Shown in pieces: positions 63,291-64,000 of a stretch of DNA of 64,000 bases. Under the pieces are notes generated by a model that saw nothing but the letters and a program-made list of their open reading frames with translations, did not search any database and was not told the DNA's origin. Origin of the DNA: an uncultured Clostridium sp. Its GTDB lineage: Bacteria > Bacillota > Clostridia > TANB77 > CAG-508. The stretch covers positions 64,267 to 128,266 of the forward strand of contig CAMXJY010000003.1 in assembly GCA_947244325.1 (NCBI GenBank), in the 5' to 3' direction. Position numbers and translations under genes: made by a program. How positions within the stretch are numbered: the first letter of the stretch is position 1; each line of letters opens with the position of its first letter.

Positions 63291-63291
63291 A

Positions 63292-63462
63292 TTAAAATTT
63301 TCTTTTTCTTGCAGCCTCTGATTTTTTCTTTCTTTTTACACTAGGTTTTTCATAATGTTCTCTTTTTCTTACTTCTTGTAATACTCCATTTCTGGCACAT
63401 TGTCTTTTAAATCTCTTTAATGCATCTTCTATATTACCATTATTAACTTTAACCTCTGACAT
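63292..63462 (-). CDS. rpsU: 30S ribosomal protein S21
   Basis: A 56-aa, strongly basic small-subunit protein. Reading from ATG 63462 it opens [20 protein letters not shown], continues [20 protein letters not shown] and ends SEAARKRKF, the standard bacterial S21 sequence and length. AGGAGGGG precedes the start. It lies just downstream of prs but has an excellent promoter of its own (63556-63584) and a bidirectional terminator after the stop. Confidence 0.96.
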   Translation of the reverse strand: MSEVKVNNGNIEDALKRFKRQCARNGVLQEVRKREHYEKPSVKRKKKSEAARKRKF

Positions 63463-63555
63463 TATTTTTCCCCTCCTTTCGAAGCCAAAAAAACATCTTG
63501 TGGGATTGATTTTTTTATGTAATTAATCCTCTCGTTTTATGCTTAACTGCTTAAT

Positions 63556-63584
63556 ATTATACAGTCTCTGGTTAAAAATGTCAA
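63556..63584 (-). promoter_or_regulatory. consensus promoter of rpsU
   Basis: Minus strand TTGACA (63579-63584), exactly 17 bases, TATAAT (63556-63561), a perfect sigma-A match. The leader of about 90 bases before rpsU shows no strong structure. Confidence 0.88.
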
Positions 63585-63587
63585 TAC

Positions 63588-64000
63588 TTAATTTATCTCA
63601 AATAATTCTCCTATTGATGTTTCTTCGTGTATTCTTTTTATTGCTTCTGCAAAAAGCTCTGATATTGATACTACTACTATTTTATCAATTTGTTTTTCTT
63701 TTGGTAATGGAACTGTACTTGTCATAACCACTTCTTTAATTTCAGAATTTTTAATTCTTTCTATTGCTGGTCCTGATAAAATTCCATGTGTACATCCTAT
63801 ATATACATCTTTTGCTCCAAACTGTTTTATTACTGATACTGTTTCCATTATTGAACCGGCTGTATCTACTTCATCGTCAAATACTAACGCATTCTTTCCT
63901 TTTATATCTCCTATAACACTTGTTGATATTGCTCTATCATCATTTCCATCTCTTCTTTTATCTACAAGTGCTATTGGACATTTAAAATGTTCTGCATATT
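63588..64000 (-). CDS. prs: ribose-phosphate pyrophosphokinase, C-terminal part (N-terminus beyond window)
   Basis: The frame is open from the window edge to its stop at 63588, about 137 codons. Prs makes PRPP for nucleotide, histidine and tryptophan synthesis. Visible are CPIALVDKRRDGNDDR, ISTSVIGDIKGKNALVFDDE, the PRPP-binding loop VFDDEVDTAGSIMET, GAKDVYIGCTHGILSGPAIE and the end VSISELFAEAIKRIHEETS, all in family order. The apparent Met at 63848 is internal. It lies immediately upstream of rpsU, whose -35 box begins 4 bases after the prs stop. Confidence 0.93.
   Translation of the reverse strand, partial: YAEHFKCPIALVDKRRDGNDDRAISTSVIGDIKGKNALVFDDEVDTAGSIMETVSVIKQFGAKDVYIGCTHGILSGPAIERIKNSEIKEVVMTSTVPLPKEKQIDKIVVVSISELFAEAIKRIHEETSIGELFEIN

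Overview
The window is very AT-rich and reads as one chromosomal segment of a low-GC Gram-positive bacterium of the Clostridia type, probably an uncultured gut lineage. The basis is the gene content: str operon, a dcw cluster with an MraZ operator, a MurE with the DNPR motif typical of meso-diaminopimelate enzymes, AddB, YitT, DUF3006 and MucBP surface repeats. Nearly every gene lies on the minus strand. Promoters repeatedly fit TTGacA-17-TATAAT or TAAAAT, ribosome binding sites are strong AGGAGG types, and several genes start with TTG. Naming a species or genus is not possible from sequence alone. REGION 1 (1-12.5 kb) holds housekeeping genes: partial pgeF, alr, addB (broken by a one-base frameshift), a membrane-anchored transglutaminase-like protein, an OGG-type glycosylase, two tandem small XRE regulators, a YitT protein, an Elp3-like radical SAM protein overlapping rnc, then acpP and plsX. 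REGION 2 (12.6-16.1 kb) holds two unrecognised genes, one frameshifted, and a small gene of clearly different base composition that has its own terminator and is bracketed by copies of a dispersed hairpin repeat. REGION 3 (16.1-21.1 kb) is the str operon rpsL-rpsG-fusA-tuf, with a clear rpsL promoter, a separate tuf promoter and unusually hairpin-rich intergenic gaps. REGION 4 (21.3-38 kb) is the most unusual part. Five very large, charged, mostly helical proteins with no family I recognise (576, 1186, 736, 729 and 1492 aa) are arranged with two tiny related helical proteins (49 and 52 aa) placed directly upstream of the 1186- and 736-aa genes. trmFO sits in the middle. The 729/1492 pair look like paralogues, and so less clearly do 1186/736. 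All five end in a short acidic tail. Strong promoters precede the 52-aa, 729-aa and 1492-aa genes, so this looks like an expressed, coordinated system rather than junk. REGION 5 (38-50.1 kb) holds topA and the cell-wall/division cluster mraZ-rsmH-ftsL-pbp-murE-mraY-ftsW-murG. It lacks murF and murD, and is interrupted by a 43-bp tandem repeat and a 30-bp perfect REP-like hairpin. REGION 6 (50.2-64 kb) holds a MATE-like half protein, a TlpA-like protein without its CXXC, DUF3006 and ComEC-type metallo-hydrolase genes, a 2954-aa repeat-built surface protein, a secreted SH3-CAP protein, rpsU and the end of prs. Two genes (addB and the gene at 12673-13426) each carry one extra A; sequencing or assembly error and true decay are both possible.
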